DNA from: Shewanella donghaensis | GTDB lineage: Bacteria; Pseudomonadota; Gammaproteobacteria; Enterobacterales; Shewanellaceae | Length of the DNA stretch: 64,000 nucleotides | Reading direction: 5' to 3' | Assembly: GCF_007567505.1 (NCBI RefSeq) | Contig: NZ_CP041783.1 | Coordinates: 4,588,001-4,652,000, forward strand | Shown here: piece by piece, positions 53,597 to 62,498 of the stretch | Numbering within the stretch: the stretch's first letter is position 1 | How the letters are laid out: each line of letters starts with the position of its first letter | The notes under the pieces: model-generated | The model's database searches: none | Told to the model about the DNA's origin: nothing | What the model saw: only the letters and a program-made list of their open reading frames with translations | Translations under genes and position numbers: made by a program

Positions 53597-53812
53597 ATGG
53601 AATTTAGAAAAGACATCAACAGTCTGCGTGCGCTAGCTGTTATAACCGTAGTTATCTTTCACTTTTCCCCTGAAATTTTACCAGGTGGTTTTGCTGGTGT
53701 TGATGTGTTCTTTGTTATTGATGATAAGCCTTTGTATTATGATGCAGTACATATTACAAAAAATGGTGCTGAAACGATAAGTAAAAAAATATTAGAAAAG
53801 CTAGTTTTATAA
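53597..53812 (+). pseudogene. Internally deleted acyltransferase (OafA-like, acyltransferase-3 plus SGNH)
   Basis: A 71-codon open frame that is two ends of a much larger protein joined together. Residues 1 to about 41 match the N terminus of OafA-type membrane acyltransferases (FRKDINSLRALAVITVV, GGFAGVDVFFVI). Then it jumps to a stretch like the end of the fused SGNH domain (DDKPLYYDAVHITKNGA), holding the D-x-x-H dyad. Intact relatives are about 600-680 residues, so some 550 or more codons are missing. It is in frame, but all membrane spans except part of the first are gone, so no activity is expected. It would have O-acetylated the glycan. Confidence 0.82.
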
Positions 53813-53841
53813 ATTCATTAGCTTAAAAATTGTTACTTCAT

Positions 53842-54663
53842 TCATTTTACATAAAAATTATTTTCGCTTAAATAATTATCTTGCTCTGTTGTTATAAAGC
53901 TATTGTCATATGATTTATAGCGCCCAATAGAGCTCGGTTTTTTTATCAATTGCTTAATTGAATCCCTGTCAAAAGTGTCTTTCTTAAGAAAGGCCATAAG
54001 CTCATTAATTATCATGTCGGGTGCGTTGCAAATTTGATCAAAATTAAGCATCAATATTCTCTCAGGATGAGACTCTGATTGTTGTCGAATGTCTTTATCT
54101 ACTTTGTGCCAATAGTCAAATGCATCTTTAGGGCTATTTGTTATTTCTCTGCCTAGCACTAACTCACCCCATAATTGTAATTGATTTTGGTTTGAACTAT
54201 AAACCATATCTAGTCCATTTCTAGTAACGTGAATATATTTGCAACCAGGAAATACATCGATAATTTCTCTTAAATAAATATGAGAATTTGGCTCTTTCCA
54301 GCCCCAATGTTCCATGTGATTTTCAGATCTATTCAAACATAGTATTTTATCTAAACGCTTTTGAGCCCATTTCTCTGGATGTAGAGGTCTATTACTCAAG
54401 CATTCATGCAATATTTGTATTTCATTTTCATTCCATTCTACCCTTTCAGCTGTTAGGTGTTTGGCTAGAATATTCAGCTTTTGGTGCTTAAGTTTACTCG
54501 TAGCTGTTTTAAAAGTAATCTCTTTAAATAAGTAAGTGAAAGTAAGGTTATCTTCAGATGCATTTAAGTCAGAACCCATAAAGTAACCTAGCTCTTGTGC
54601 AATTTTACAAATCACCCTTGTACCACTTCCACCAAGGCCACCAATTATTAAAGGTTGATTCAT
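53842..54663 (-). CDS. Sulfotransferase-like protein
   Basis: 273 residues on the minus strand, convergent with the glycan operon. N-terminal nucleotide loop IIGGLGGSGTRVICKI, and VTRNGLDMVYSSNQNQL (about 141-157) as 3'-phosphate region. WGWKEPNSHIYLREI (about 119-133) is also typical of this family. Fifth sulfotransferase-like gene in 6 kb. It is separated from the collar-protein gene on the same strand by 420 bases, so it probably has its own promoter. Confidence 0.8.
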   Translation of the reverse strand: MNQPLIIGGLGGSGTRVICKIAQELGYFMGSDLNASEDNLTFTYLFKEITFKTATSKLKHQKLNILAKHLTAERVEWNENEIQILHECLSNRPLHPEKWAQKRLDKILCLNRSENHMEHWGWKEPNSHIYLREIIDVFPGCKYIHVTRNGLDMVYSSNQNQLQLWGELVLGREITNSPKDAFDYWHKVDKDIRQQSESHPERILMLNFDQICNAPDMIINELMAFLKKDTFDRDSIKQLIKKPSSIGRYKSYDNSFITTEQDNYLSENNFYVK

Positions 54664-55086
54664 CTATTTTTATCCTAATTAATTTCTTATAGTTTACCTC
54701 TTGAGTAAATAATTTCTAGTTTATTGTGGCTGTGTTTTTGTTTTAGATATTTTTATTACTTGGGCTATCATTAGAAGGTTTTTAATGGTGTTAGTTTTAG
54801 TTAGCCACTACAAATGTTATGTAAGTGGCGTTGTCACTGCTGTTTATGTATAAGGTGTTTCAGAACAAAGATGAATTTAATCTGTAGTAACCATCCTACT
54901 GACTCGAATGAACTATTGGCTAACAACGGTTTCTATTATTGCTGTTAAAGGTGACGGGAAGACATAGTGGAGTAATTGCTTAGGTGGGTAAACATAAAAC
55001 CAAAAAATATATTTTACCTTGTAATTAGCTAAATCATATTCTTTTTGGTTAAGCTAATTACAAGGTGCAGAAATCTATTTTTCAAA
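54664..55086. other. Intergenic region with a 15-base inverted repeat
   Basis: AT-rich gap of about 420 bases. ACCTTGTAATTAGCT (55016-55030) and its reverse complement (55052-55066) form a perfect stem with a 21-base loop, 20 bases past the stop of the minus-strand collar gene; a T-rich tract follows on that strand, so it may be its terminator. I see no other feature; the remaining part probably carries the promoter of the minus-strand sulfotransferase gene. Confidence 0.55.
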
Positions 55087-55683
55087 CTAACTTCTAGAAG
55101 GGTATATCCCAACAGTAGCGACACAATATTTCATCGTTAAGTAAGGACTTCGCTTGAGTAAGGGCTGGCTTCCACCCGTGTTACCAATCATTCCTGAATC
55201 CATTACTCTATTCGGTGGCCCTTCATGGTAGATATTGATTGGCATGTCAGGAACTGCTAAGAAGTCTGTTCCTGGGCCGTTTTTGTTTGCTATTTTGTTG
55301 GTGGTATTCACTGCGTGGCTATGCATAGGCATATTACCTTCGGTCAAAAGCACATATTCATTTCCACCTTTGCTGCCTTGACTATACGGCTGCAATCCGG
55401 GCCCTGTACCATTATGAATTGGAGTTCTACCTCTTAAGTCAGGAATCGCAAACGTTGTTATGCCATCGCCTCCATAAATAGTACCGTACAATGAAAATAG
55501 TGCTGTGTTACTTGATATTGAAAGTAGTTGTCCATTAGCCTCAACCCAACCTAAAGGGCAAAAAGTAAACCCGACTAGCATTACTTCACCGATCATAGGG
55601 TCTGCTGCTGCAAAAATTTTGCCTGGTGTAGATGCACATATACCTAAAGACAGGCAAATTGCTATAGCCTTTTTTTTCATCAT
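55087..55683 (-). CDS. Secreted phage-tail-collar-domain protein
   Basis: 198 residues. A signal peptide ends near GKIFAAA (about residue 26), and the rest is a tail-collar domain: MIGEVMLVGFTFCPLGWVEANGQ, LFSLYGTIYGGDG, FAIPDLRGRTPI, HSHAVN. Proteins of this kind in bacteria (such as the MdpB group) are predicted to be exported. The last 30 residues hold the single-strand end TMKYCVATVGIYPSR. It forms a minus-strand trio with the next two genes. No phage genes surround it. Confidence 0.87.
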   Translation of the reverse strand: MMKKKAIAICLSLGICASTPGKIFAAADPMIGEVMLVGFTFCPLGWVEANGQLLSISSNTALFSLYGTIYGGDGITTFAIPDLRGRTPIHNGTGPGLQPYSQGSKGGNEYVLLTEGNMPMHSHAVNTTNKIANKNGPGTDFLAVPDMPINIYHEGPPNRVMDSGMIGNTGGSQPLLKRSPYLTMKYCVATVGIYPSRS

Positions 55684-55762
55684 TATTCCTTTTATGATGT
55701 ACTTTTTTTGTAAAAGCCATCTAGAAAGATGACTTTTACCTAATGTTTATAGCGTTTCACAT

Positions 55763-57064
55763 TTATTTATTCGAAATGTTTTTTACTAATTGACTTTCTA
55801 GTTTAAGCAGTTTGTTTTCTAAAGCTGTAATTCTAGAATCTTTAGCATCCGATTCTTTTTTTAGTTCTTTAATCGCCGCTAGCGCTACGCCGCTTATATC
55901 TGTGTATGATATTTTGTCTGTTTTATCACCGTTTAATCCGAAAGCTTCATGAAAATCTTCTGCCATAGGACCAAGATGAGTCACTGCATCATTTTCTTTT
56001 ATATAATTCCATGTATAAACACCCAAATTCGCTATTTTATCTAGTATTTGAGTTGTATCGATATTTAATATGTTTTCTTTCAATGCGCGACTTGAAGCAC
56101 CGTTTACAGTTCCCATTGTTGTTAGGTTGCCGTTAATGTCTAGGCTGAACTCAGTACCCGCTACACTAGGTGATACAATTGTGAAGCTATCTGCTGTGTT
56201 ACCGACTTTCCAGTCAACACCACTCGTATTATTTTCAAAAACCATTTGAGTGTCACCTAGATTTTTGAAATATAAGTAGTTTTTATCTAAGGCTGATGTG
56301 CTATTGGAGTTCTCAAGAATTATTCTCGGTGTAGTACTTTTTACATGTACGATAGCATCTGGTGCTGTTCCTGAGTCTACAGTTTCAACCAACAAGCCGC
56401 TAAAGTCATTTCCAGTAACTACATGCAGAGGAGCGCCTGGACTATCACTGCCTAGGCCAACATCACCATCAGTATCAATGTAGATTGAGCTGCTTGGGGC
56501 ACCAGGTCTGATTCGAAATGGCAATGTTGAACCATTGCTTGCATCTCGGATAAAGAAGTTGGTTTCGTTACCTGCCACATCCCAGGTTTGCGGGGTGAAA
56601 CCTGAGCTGCCATCTTGTTCTAAACGAAGTGTTGGAGTGTTGCCTGTTTTTGTGTGTATATCGACTACTGGCATATTGGTACCCAAACCAAGTCTTCCAC
56701 CATCATCGACATAGAGTGAGTGAGATGGTGCGCCAGCTTCAATAGTAAATGGTGTGCGCCCACCATCTATATCATCTATTGAAAACTTGTTTGCACCGCC
56801 ATTAGCGCTGTCGTTGGCGGTTAACTGCCAATCATTGCCTGGAAAGCTTGCTGAGTTACTTGTATCTTCAAATCGAATTCTTAAATTGTTTTCTTTTAAT
56901 CTGATAGTATCAAAGCCGAAAGATTCGCCATTGACGCAATCTTGTCCAATACAAGCGCTGCCATCAACAATCAAATCATCTTGTATTTGTTGATCCGCAA
57001 TAACTTTTGTCGCCATCACTGTTAGTGGCAGTATTGTCATTGCGGCAAGTGTTATTTTTTTCAT
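55763..57064 (-). CDS. Secreted tail-fibre-like protein with S74 endosialidase chaperone domain
   Basis: 433 residues from the ATG at 57064 (AGGG nine bases upstream); the frame is open to 57136 without a good site. The signal peptide ends KVIA (about residue 23). The middle has repeats (GRLGLGTNMPVVDIHT..., GDVGLGSDSPGAPLHV...) typical of tail-fibre-like shafts, which often trimerise. The C-terminal 100 residues are the S74 intramolecular chaperone (SSRALKENI, YTWNYI, GPMAEDFHEAFG, YTDISGVALAAIKEL), which in phages cleaves itself off at the conserved serine. The end is a short coiled coil. Function in a cell envelope is unknown. Confidence 0.85.
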   Translation of the reverse strand: MKKITLAAMTILPLTVMATKVIADQQIQDDLIVDGSACIGQDCVNGESFGFDTIRLKENNLRIRFEDTSNSASFPGNDWQLTANDSANGGANKFSIDDIDGGRTPFTIEAGAPSHSLYVDDGGRLGLGTNMPVVDIHTKTGNTPTLRLEQDGSSGFTPQTWDVAGNETNFFIRDASNGSTLPFRIRPGAPSSSIYIDTDGDVGLGSDSPGAPLHVVTGNDFSGLLVETVDSGTAPDAIVHVKSTTPRIILENSNSTSALDKNYLYFKNLGDTQMVFENNTSGVDWKVGNTADSFTIVSPSVAGTEFSLDINGNLTTMGTVNGASSRALKENILNIDTTQILDKIANLGVYTWNYIKENDAVTHLGPMAEDFHEAFGLNGDKTDKISYTDISGVALAAIKELKKESDAKDSRITALENKLLKLESQLVKNISNK

Positions 57065-57218
57065 TTTATTTACCCTATTAACTCTATTCTGTTCGATTAA
57101 ACTGACGCTATTCTGTTTAGGTTTCACTTTAATCATTGCTACGGTACTAATTCCTACGATATTAATTTCTAGGAAACTATTACTACGGAACCGATTGCAA
57201 TGATATTTATTACGGGAT

Positions 57219-57656
57219 CTATTGTTCTATCTCGGTGATATTAGGTAGTAAGCGTTCACTTTCTTCGCTGCCTGTGACAAATTCGTTATCTTTCACATTA
57301 AAATAACCCGATTTTTTTTGTACCTTACCTAAATTCCTCACCGATTTATTTCTGCCTGTTTTTCTGTCACTCACTAACTCAACCCCTGTATTTTGGGTGT
57401 ATTGTATTTGGTATTTATAATGACCGTCTGGCAGCATCCCTAATTTGTCAAAATCAAGTTCGGCATCAGTTGTATCGAGCTGCAACTCACTGTGGTAACC
57501 GTTAGGGCCACTAATGGTGACTGTGGCAATGTCGTATTCAATTTCGAATACTTCAATGTCTAACTCTGTGGCACTAGCGACGATTGTTTCAGGCTCTTCA
57601 GCTAAAGCGCTGAAACACGTTGCTAAGGTGATTAGTACTAGCAGATATTTGGTCAT
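57219..57656 (-). CDS. Small secreted protein of unknown function
   Basis: 145 residues; signal peptide ending FSALA (about residue 19). The mature part is acidic and beta-like (IEYDIATVTISGPNGYHSELQLDTTDAELDF) and ends VTGSEESERLLPNITEIEQ. No family recognised. It precedes the S74 protein gene by 154 bases on the same strand and is probably co-transcribed with it; similar small genes sit next to S74 proteins in related bacteria, but I recall that only loosely. Confidence 0.7.
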   Translation of the reverse strand: MTKYLLVLITLATCFSALAEEPETIVASATELDIEVFEIEYDIATVTISGPNGYHSELQLDTTDAELDFDKLGMLPDGHYKYQIQYTQNTGVELVSDRKTGRNKSVRNLGKVQKKSGYFNVKDNEFVTGSEESERLLPNITEIEQ

Positions 57657-57949
57657 CTTATATTTTTAGTGCCATTTGAGTTGGTTTAATAGTTTAATTT
57701 TAACCTAGTGGTAACATAATGCAATTAATTGTATCTTTAATTGGTATATATATTCAGGGGTAAGACCACTCACGAGTAAATGTACTGGAATGGCCTACGC
57801 AAATAGACCTTGGAATTATGCAATATAATTATTAACTATGGGCCTGGTTGTGTGTTTACTAAATTTACTATGTCGATGAGTGTTATTTTCTGCTTAAAGT
57901 AGAGTAACGTGCTGATTTAACTTAGCGTTCAATTTTATAAAGGGATTTT

Positions 57950-59395
57950 ATGAAAACTTTACACCACGGAGCGGTGAATGGGGTTACGGGATCATGTCAT
58001 CAGTTAGTGATTGATTCTAATAATAGTCTTTTAGTTGATTGTGGTTTGTTCCAAGGTGATGAAAAGGCCGACAAGGCTAATAAATTCACCGATGCGGCTA
58101 GTGACACTAGCTTGAATGATCCTTTAACCATCGATTTTGATATTTCAACAGTGCAAGCTTTATTGGTTACGCATTGTCACATTGATCATGTTGGCCGTAT
58201 TCCTTATTTACTTGCTGCAGGGTTTACCGGTCCAATTGTTGCTACTGAAGCCACGGTCGCGTTGTTACCTATGGTGATTGAAGATGCTTTGAAAGTCGGT
58301 GTTACTCGTAATAAACGTATTATTGAAGCATGTTTGTCTCGATTAACAGCACAACTAGTCGCAGTGCCCTATAAGCAATGGTTTGATATTCCTTTACAAA
58401 CAGGTGCTGCTGCTAAAGTAAAATTTCAACCTGCCGGGCATATTTTAGGTTCGGCATATATTGAAATCGATATAAATAGCCACATAGATACCAGAGCTCA
58501 TCACTCCGTTAATCATGCGAGTATATCCAACCGTCAGCGAGTGGTTTTTTCAGGTGATCTTGGTGCGACTTATTCGCCTTTGTTAGCTGCGCCTAAAAGT
58601 CCTTATAAAGCAGATTTACTGATTATTGAAAGTACCTATGGTGATAGAGTTCATCAGGGTAGAAAAGCACGTGTAGCACAATTAACAAGTGTACTTGAAA
58701 AAGCCATTGCTGATAATGGCGTCGTGATTATTCCTGCTTTTAGTATTGGCCGTACTCAAGAACTACTTTATGAATTAGAACAAATTATAACGAAGTCAAA
58801 TTACGCTAAACTTTCAGACATCGAGGTTATCGTCGATTCACCCATGGCGGCAAAATTTACCGAGTACTACCAACGCTTTCAGCTACTTTGGGATAAAGAA
58901 GCCAAGCGACGAGTGAAACAGGGTCGACAACCGCTTAATTTCGACAGCTTATATACTGTTGACAGCCATCAGCAACATTTGCAAACCATAGATTATTTAG
59001 CCAAGCGTAATAAACCCGCTATTGTCATTGCTGCGAGTGGGATGTGCAGTGGCGGCAGGGTGGTTAATTACCTTAAACGCTTTTTATCGCAGCCTACTGC
59101 CGATGTGTTGTTTGTGGGTTATCAAGCAAAAGGTACTTTAGGTCGGGATATTCAGTATTACGGTCCTGATGGTGGATATGTGATTATTGAAGCTAAAAAG
59201 TACCCGATTAAGGCTGGTATACATACTATTTCTGGTTATTCAGCCCATGCGGATCAAGCTAATTTGGTTAATTTTGTAAAGCGGATAAGAAAACGTCCAC
59301 AAAAAGTCATTATTGTGCATGGTGATGAAAATGCTAAGCAGTCTTTAGCTAAGAAATTACAAGGCATTGTCAGTCAGGTAGAAATAGGCAGTTAA
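57950..59395 (+). CDS. Metallo-beta-lactamase/beta-CASP RNase-like protein
   Basis: 481 residues of the beta-CASP metallo-beta-lactamase fold, which includes RNA-cleaving enzymes related to CPSF73/YSH1. Metal site HCHIDH at residues 75-80 (H-x-H-x-D-H), further ligands in PAGHILGSAYIEI and FSGDLG. The beta-CASP insertion has PAFSIGRTQELLYEL, and C-terminal motif SGYSAHAD with VHGDENA. It is cytosolic. AAAGGGA precedes the start. Its link to the neighbours is not obvious; it may be a stand-alone RNA-processing enzyme. Confidence 0.92.
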   Translation: MKTLHHGAVNGVTGSCHQLVIDSNNSLLVDCGLFQGDEKADKANKFTDAASDTSLNDPLTIDFDISTVQALLVTHCHIDHVGRIPYLLAAGFTGPIVATEATVALLPMVIEDALKVGVTRNKRIIEACLSRLTAQLVAVPYKQWFDIPLQTGAAAKVKFQPAGHILGSAYIEIDINSHIDTRAHHSVNHASISNRQRVVFSGDLGATYSPLLAAPKSPYKADLLIIESTYGDRVHQGRKARVAQLTSVLEKAIADNGVVIIPAFSIGRTQELLYELEQIITKSNYAKLSDIEVIVDSPMAAKFTEYYQRFQLLWDKEAKRRVKQGRQPLNFDSLYTVDSHQQHLQTIDYLAKRNKPAIVIAASGMCSGGRVVNYLKRFLSQPTADVLFVGYQAKGTLGRDIQYYGPDGGYVIIEAKKYPIKAGIHTISGYSAHADQANLVNFVKRIRKRPQKVIIVHGDENAKQSLAKKLQGIVSQVEIGS

Positions 59396-59485
59396 TTATT
59401 GTGGTTAATGAATTCAGTTATGTTTATAGTGTTGCAATTTTGTAGGTGTTAAATTTTGGGTTTAAGTTTCTAGGGAGTAGAGGAA

Positions 59486-60712
59486 GTGTATTTTGATAGA
59501 CCTAATGTGCTATTAAAAGTATCGGTGGTTAATCAGTTTGTTATCAATTTTTGCTTAATGCTCATCGCCCAAGGTAAAAATTTAATTCTTATTGATAAAT
59601 GTGCAAAGCATATTGATATTAACCGTTCAGCAATTGATTTTAAACTCACGACCATTATTACGGATGAAGATCTAGCCAATTTTGAAAGTGGCTTAACCTA
59701 TCGATTAAGTTCAACAATAAATAACAAACAATGTGTGATGTTGTTTACTTCGGGTTCCACTGGAGCGGCAAAGTGTATTAAGTTAGACCCAGTAAAAATT
59801 AATGAGTCCGCTATTGAGTTTTGTCATTGGTTTGATATTGATACTAGATCAACCATTTTGTCACTTGCCCCTTTGCCTACTATGTCAGGTGTGCGCAGTT
59901 TACTTTATTTACCTAGTATTAGCGGCTGTAGTATTTCTTTTTCTGGTCAAGATAATTGTAGTGTGTTCGATTATATTAATATCATTGAAACAGAAGCAAT
60001 TAGTCATGTCATTGTTGGCCCCCCTTTCGTAAAAATGCTTGCTTTAATTGCCCCTCGTATTTCAATAGAACAAGTCAAATCCCTAAAGTATATTCTTTGC
60101 ACTGGTGCAAATTTAAACTGTGATGATGTCAAAAAAATTGGCCAGTACCTGTCAGTTAAAGTGCTCAATTATTATGGACTAACTGAAACTTATGGTTTCT
60201 GTATTGCACAACAAATTTCAGCTAATAGTTCTAGCCAAAATAATATTGGAGTTGAAGTTAATGGTGTTGAAGCTGTGATTAAAGAGCCGAACTTAAGTGG
60301 CGTAGGTCGACTTTATATTAAAAGTGAGCGCTTATTTGCAGGGTATTTAGGTTGTGATGAAATGACCTTAAGCGAGCTTGAAACTGGAGATTTAGCCTAC
60401 AAAAATGAATTAGGTGAAATAGTATTAAGTGGACGTGCAGATGATGGTATTTTGCTGTCAAGTACCGAGCTGGTTTATCCACATGATTTGGTCATTATTT
60501 TATTGTCAGTTGATTATATTTATGATGCCCATGTGATTAAAACCCCAGACGGTTGGCATGCACGACTTGTCACCAGTCTGACGAAACTTGATCTCGTTTC
60601 TAGTATGAAAAACGATTTAGAAACCAAATATATTCCTGTCAACTTCGCTATTGTAGATAAGATTGAGCGAACAAGTTTAGGTAAGCTTCCTGTAGCAGCT
60701 TTCAAGGATTGA
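59486..60712 (+). CDS. Short AMP-forming acyl/aminoacyl ligase
   Basis: 408 residues, adenylating enzyme of the ANL family with a shortened N terminus. Core motifs are complete: A3 LFTSGSTGAAKC (about 90-101), A5 NYYGLTETYGF (about 230-240), A7 ELETGDLA (about 299-306), and A10 lysine in RTSLGKLP (about 395-402). It would activate an acid as its AMP ester. The start is a GTG at 59486, with GGGAG nine bases before it. It begins a four-gene Dlt-like set: two ligases, SGNH, MBOAT. The exact substrate cannot be told. Confidence 0.85.
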   Translation: MYFDRPNVLLKVSVVNQFVINFCLMLIAQGKNLILIDKCAKHIDINRSAIDFKLTTIITDEDLANFESGLTYRLSSTINNKQCVMLFTSGSTGAAKCIKLDPVKINESAIEFCHWFDIDTRSTILSLAPLPTMSGVRSLLYLPSISGCSISFSGQDNCSVFDYINIIETEAISHVIVGPPFVKMLALIAPRISIEQVKSLKYILCTGANLNCDDVKKIGQYLSVKVLNYYGLTETYGFCIAQQISANSSSQNNIGVEVNGVEAVIKEPNLSGVGRLYIKSERLFAGYLGCDEMTLSELETGDLAYKNELGEIVLSGRADDGILLSSTELVYPHDLVIILLSVDYIYDAHVIKTPDGWHARLVTSLTKLDLVSSMKNDLETKYIPVNFAIVDKIERTSLGKLPVAAFKD

Positions 60713-60716
60713 CATT

Positions 60717-62498
60717 ATGAGCGTAAATGATTTGTCTATGTCGTTTTGGCAGACGATCGAACAACAAGCAGCAAAAAAACAAATTTTTGCTTATGTTAAA
60801 AATAAAAAAATCACCTATAAAAATCTAGCTGAAAATATTAAAAGGTTGTCTGGTTTTTTTTATCATAACAACCTTAAATCGGTGTTATTGATTTCTAATA
60901 ATGAACAATTTATTGCTGAGATATCGATAGCAGCCTTAATTAATGGGGTCGTTTTCTCGGTGGTTGATGCTGATACCAAACAGCCGAGATTTGATAGTGT
61001 TGTCGATTGCTTTAAGCCTGATTTTATTTTTATGGATTCAGGTTTAACGATTCAATTAAAAAATGATTTTTGTCTGTTAGCTGAATCAAAACCCGCCTCT
61101 ACAATCGCTTCAATATTCAAAGGTGATAGTCAAAAAGATTGCTACCCCCATGTATTAAAAAAATACACAGAACGCTTACCAGATTTTTCGCATAACCAAT
61201 TAATGGCTTATGTCTTATTTACTTCTGGAACAACCTCGACCCCTAAAGGAGTGCAGATATCAACCGCTGCATTATTTAGCCACCTGAGAACCTTGTCTGA
61301 GGTTTATCGATATAAAAAAGACAGTCACATTTTAAACTCTCTTAAATTGTCACATGCTGATGGTTTGGTTCAAGGGCCAATGCTTGCATTATTCAATAGT
61401 ATTACTTGGTCTCATCTTGGTTTGTTTGAAATTTCTAAGGCAGCAAATATTTTTGATTACATTGTCGCAAACGATATCAGCCATTTGATAACCGTTCCTA
61501 TCGTTCTTGGTCTGTTGTACAAGTACGCGCCATTTGACGATGCTTTTCAGTCAGAACATTTTTATTGTGTGGTATCAACGGGCGGTGCATTATCAGCCGA
61601 ATTATGGCAAGGTTTTGAAGGGAAATATCAAACTATAATCAGCAATTTATATGGCCTTACGGAAACTTGTGCTGGAGGGGTGTTTACTGAAGTGTCAAAT
61701 GATCCTGCCCGTATTGGTTGTATTGGCAAGGCAGTTGATATGCAGTTTGTATTAGGTGTCCCAGAACAGCTAAATGACTCTGATGAAGGGGTGCTTTGGC
61801 TCAAGGGTAATAACGTTATGACGGGTTACCTAAACTCACCTAATGAAACACATAAGGTATTTAAAGGAGAATGGCTTAATACTGGTGATATTGCACGATT
61901 GAATAGTAATGGCACTTTATCCATTATCGGTCGTGAGAAAGATTTAATCAATGCTGGTGGCTATGCTATTTATCCACAAGAGGTTAATGAGTCGCTTTGC
62001 ATTCATCCAAGTATTACTAACGCTTACACAACGTCACGTCATGATGATGTATATGGTGAGTACATAGTTAGTTTAATAGAGTTGTCTACAACATTATCAA
62101 GCTTTGATGTTATTAATCATGCAAGACAATACCTAGAAGAACATAAACTGCCTCGAACGGTTTATTTTACAGCTTCAATACCGTTGGGTGTTTCTGGAAA
62201 AGTGAATCAAGAACAAGCCGAGATATTAATTAATGAACAAGATTCATCAACGAATATCGATTATGAAAACCAGCAACTTAAGTTGCTGAACATAGCAGCA
62301 TCCATTTTTAGCGTTGAGTTAGCTGAGTTGTCCTTAAATTCTAGTGCACAAACTACTGCAGGTTGGGATTCGTTAGGACACTTGATGTTAATTACAGAGG
62401 CTGAACAACAATTTAATGTACAACTTTCGCCGATTGAAATCATGCAAATTACGACTCTTTCTCAACTATTTAAGTTAGTCACCTCGAAGGCTAACTAA
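60717..62498 (+). CDS. AMP-forming ligase fused to a carrier-protein domain (DltA-DltC-like)
   Basis: 593 residues. The adenylation part holds A3 LFTSGTTSTPKGV (about 165-177), A5 NLYGLTETCAGG (about 310-321), A7 WLNTGDIA and A8 GREKDLINAGGYAIYP, with the A10 lysine in PLGVSGKV. After a linker, the last 80 residues are an acyl-carrier domain with the phosphopantetheine serine in GWDSLGHL (about residues 552-559). Thus the activated acid can be loaded on the fused carrier. It overlaps the SGNH gene by one base (TAATG). Confidence 0.88.
   Translation: MSVNDLSMSFWQTIEQQAAKKQIFAYVKNKKITYKNLAENIKRLSGFFYHNNLKSVLLISNNEQFIAEISIAALINGVVFSVVDADTKQPRFDSVVDCFKPDFIFMDSGLTIQLKNDFCLLAESKPASTIASIFKGDSQKDCYPHVLKKYTERLPDFSHNQLMAYVLFTSGTTSTPKGVQISTAALFSHLRTLSEVYRYKKDSHILNSLKLSHADGLVQGPMLALFNSITWSHLGLFEISKAANIFDYIVANDISHLITVPIVLGLLYKYAPFDDAFQSEHFYCVVSTGGALSAELWQGFEGKYQTIISNLYGLTETCAGGVFTEVSNDPARIGCIGKAVDMQFVLGVPEQLNDSDEGVLWLKGNNVMTGYLNSPNETHKVFKGEWLNTGDIARLNSNGTLSIIGREKDLINAGGYAIYPQEVNESLCIHPSITNAYTTSRHDDVYGEYIVSLIELSTTLSSFDVINHARQYLEEHKLPRTVYFTASIPLGVSGKVNQEQAEILINEQDSSTNIDYENQQLKLLNIAASIFSVELAELSLNSSAQTTAGWDSLGHLMLITEAEQQFNVQLSPIEIMQITTLSQLFKLVTSKAN

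Noticed and set aside
55087..57064. A prophage remnant
   Set aside because: Collar and S74 domains occur alone, each with a signal peptide, with no capsid, integrase, terminase or attachment repeats near them.
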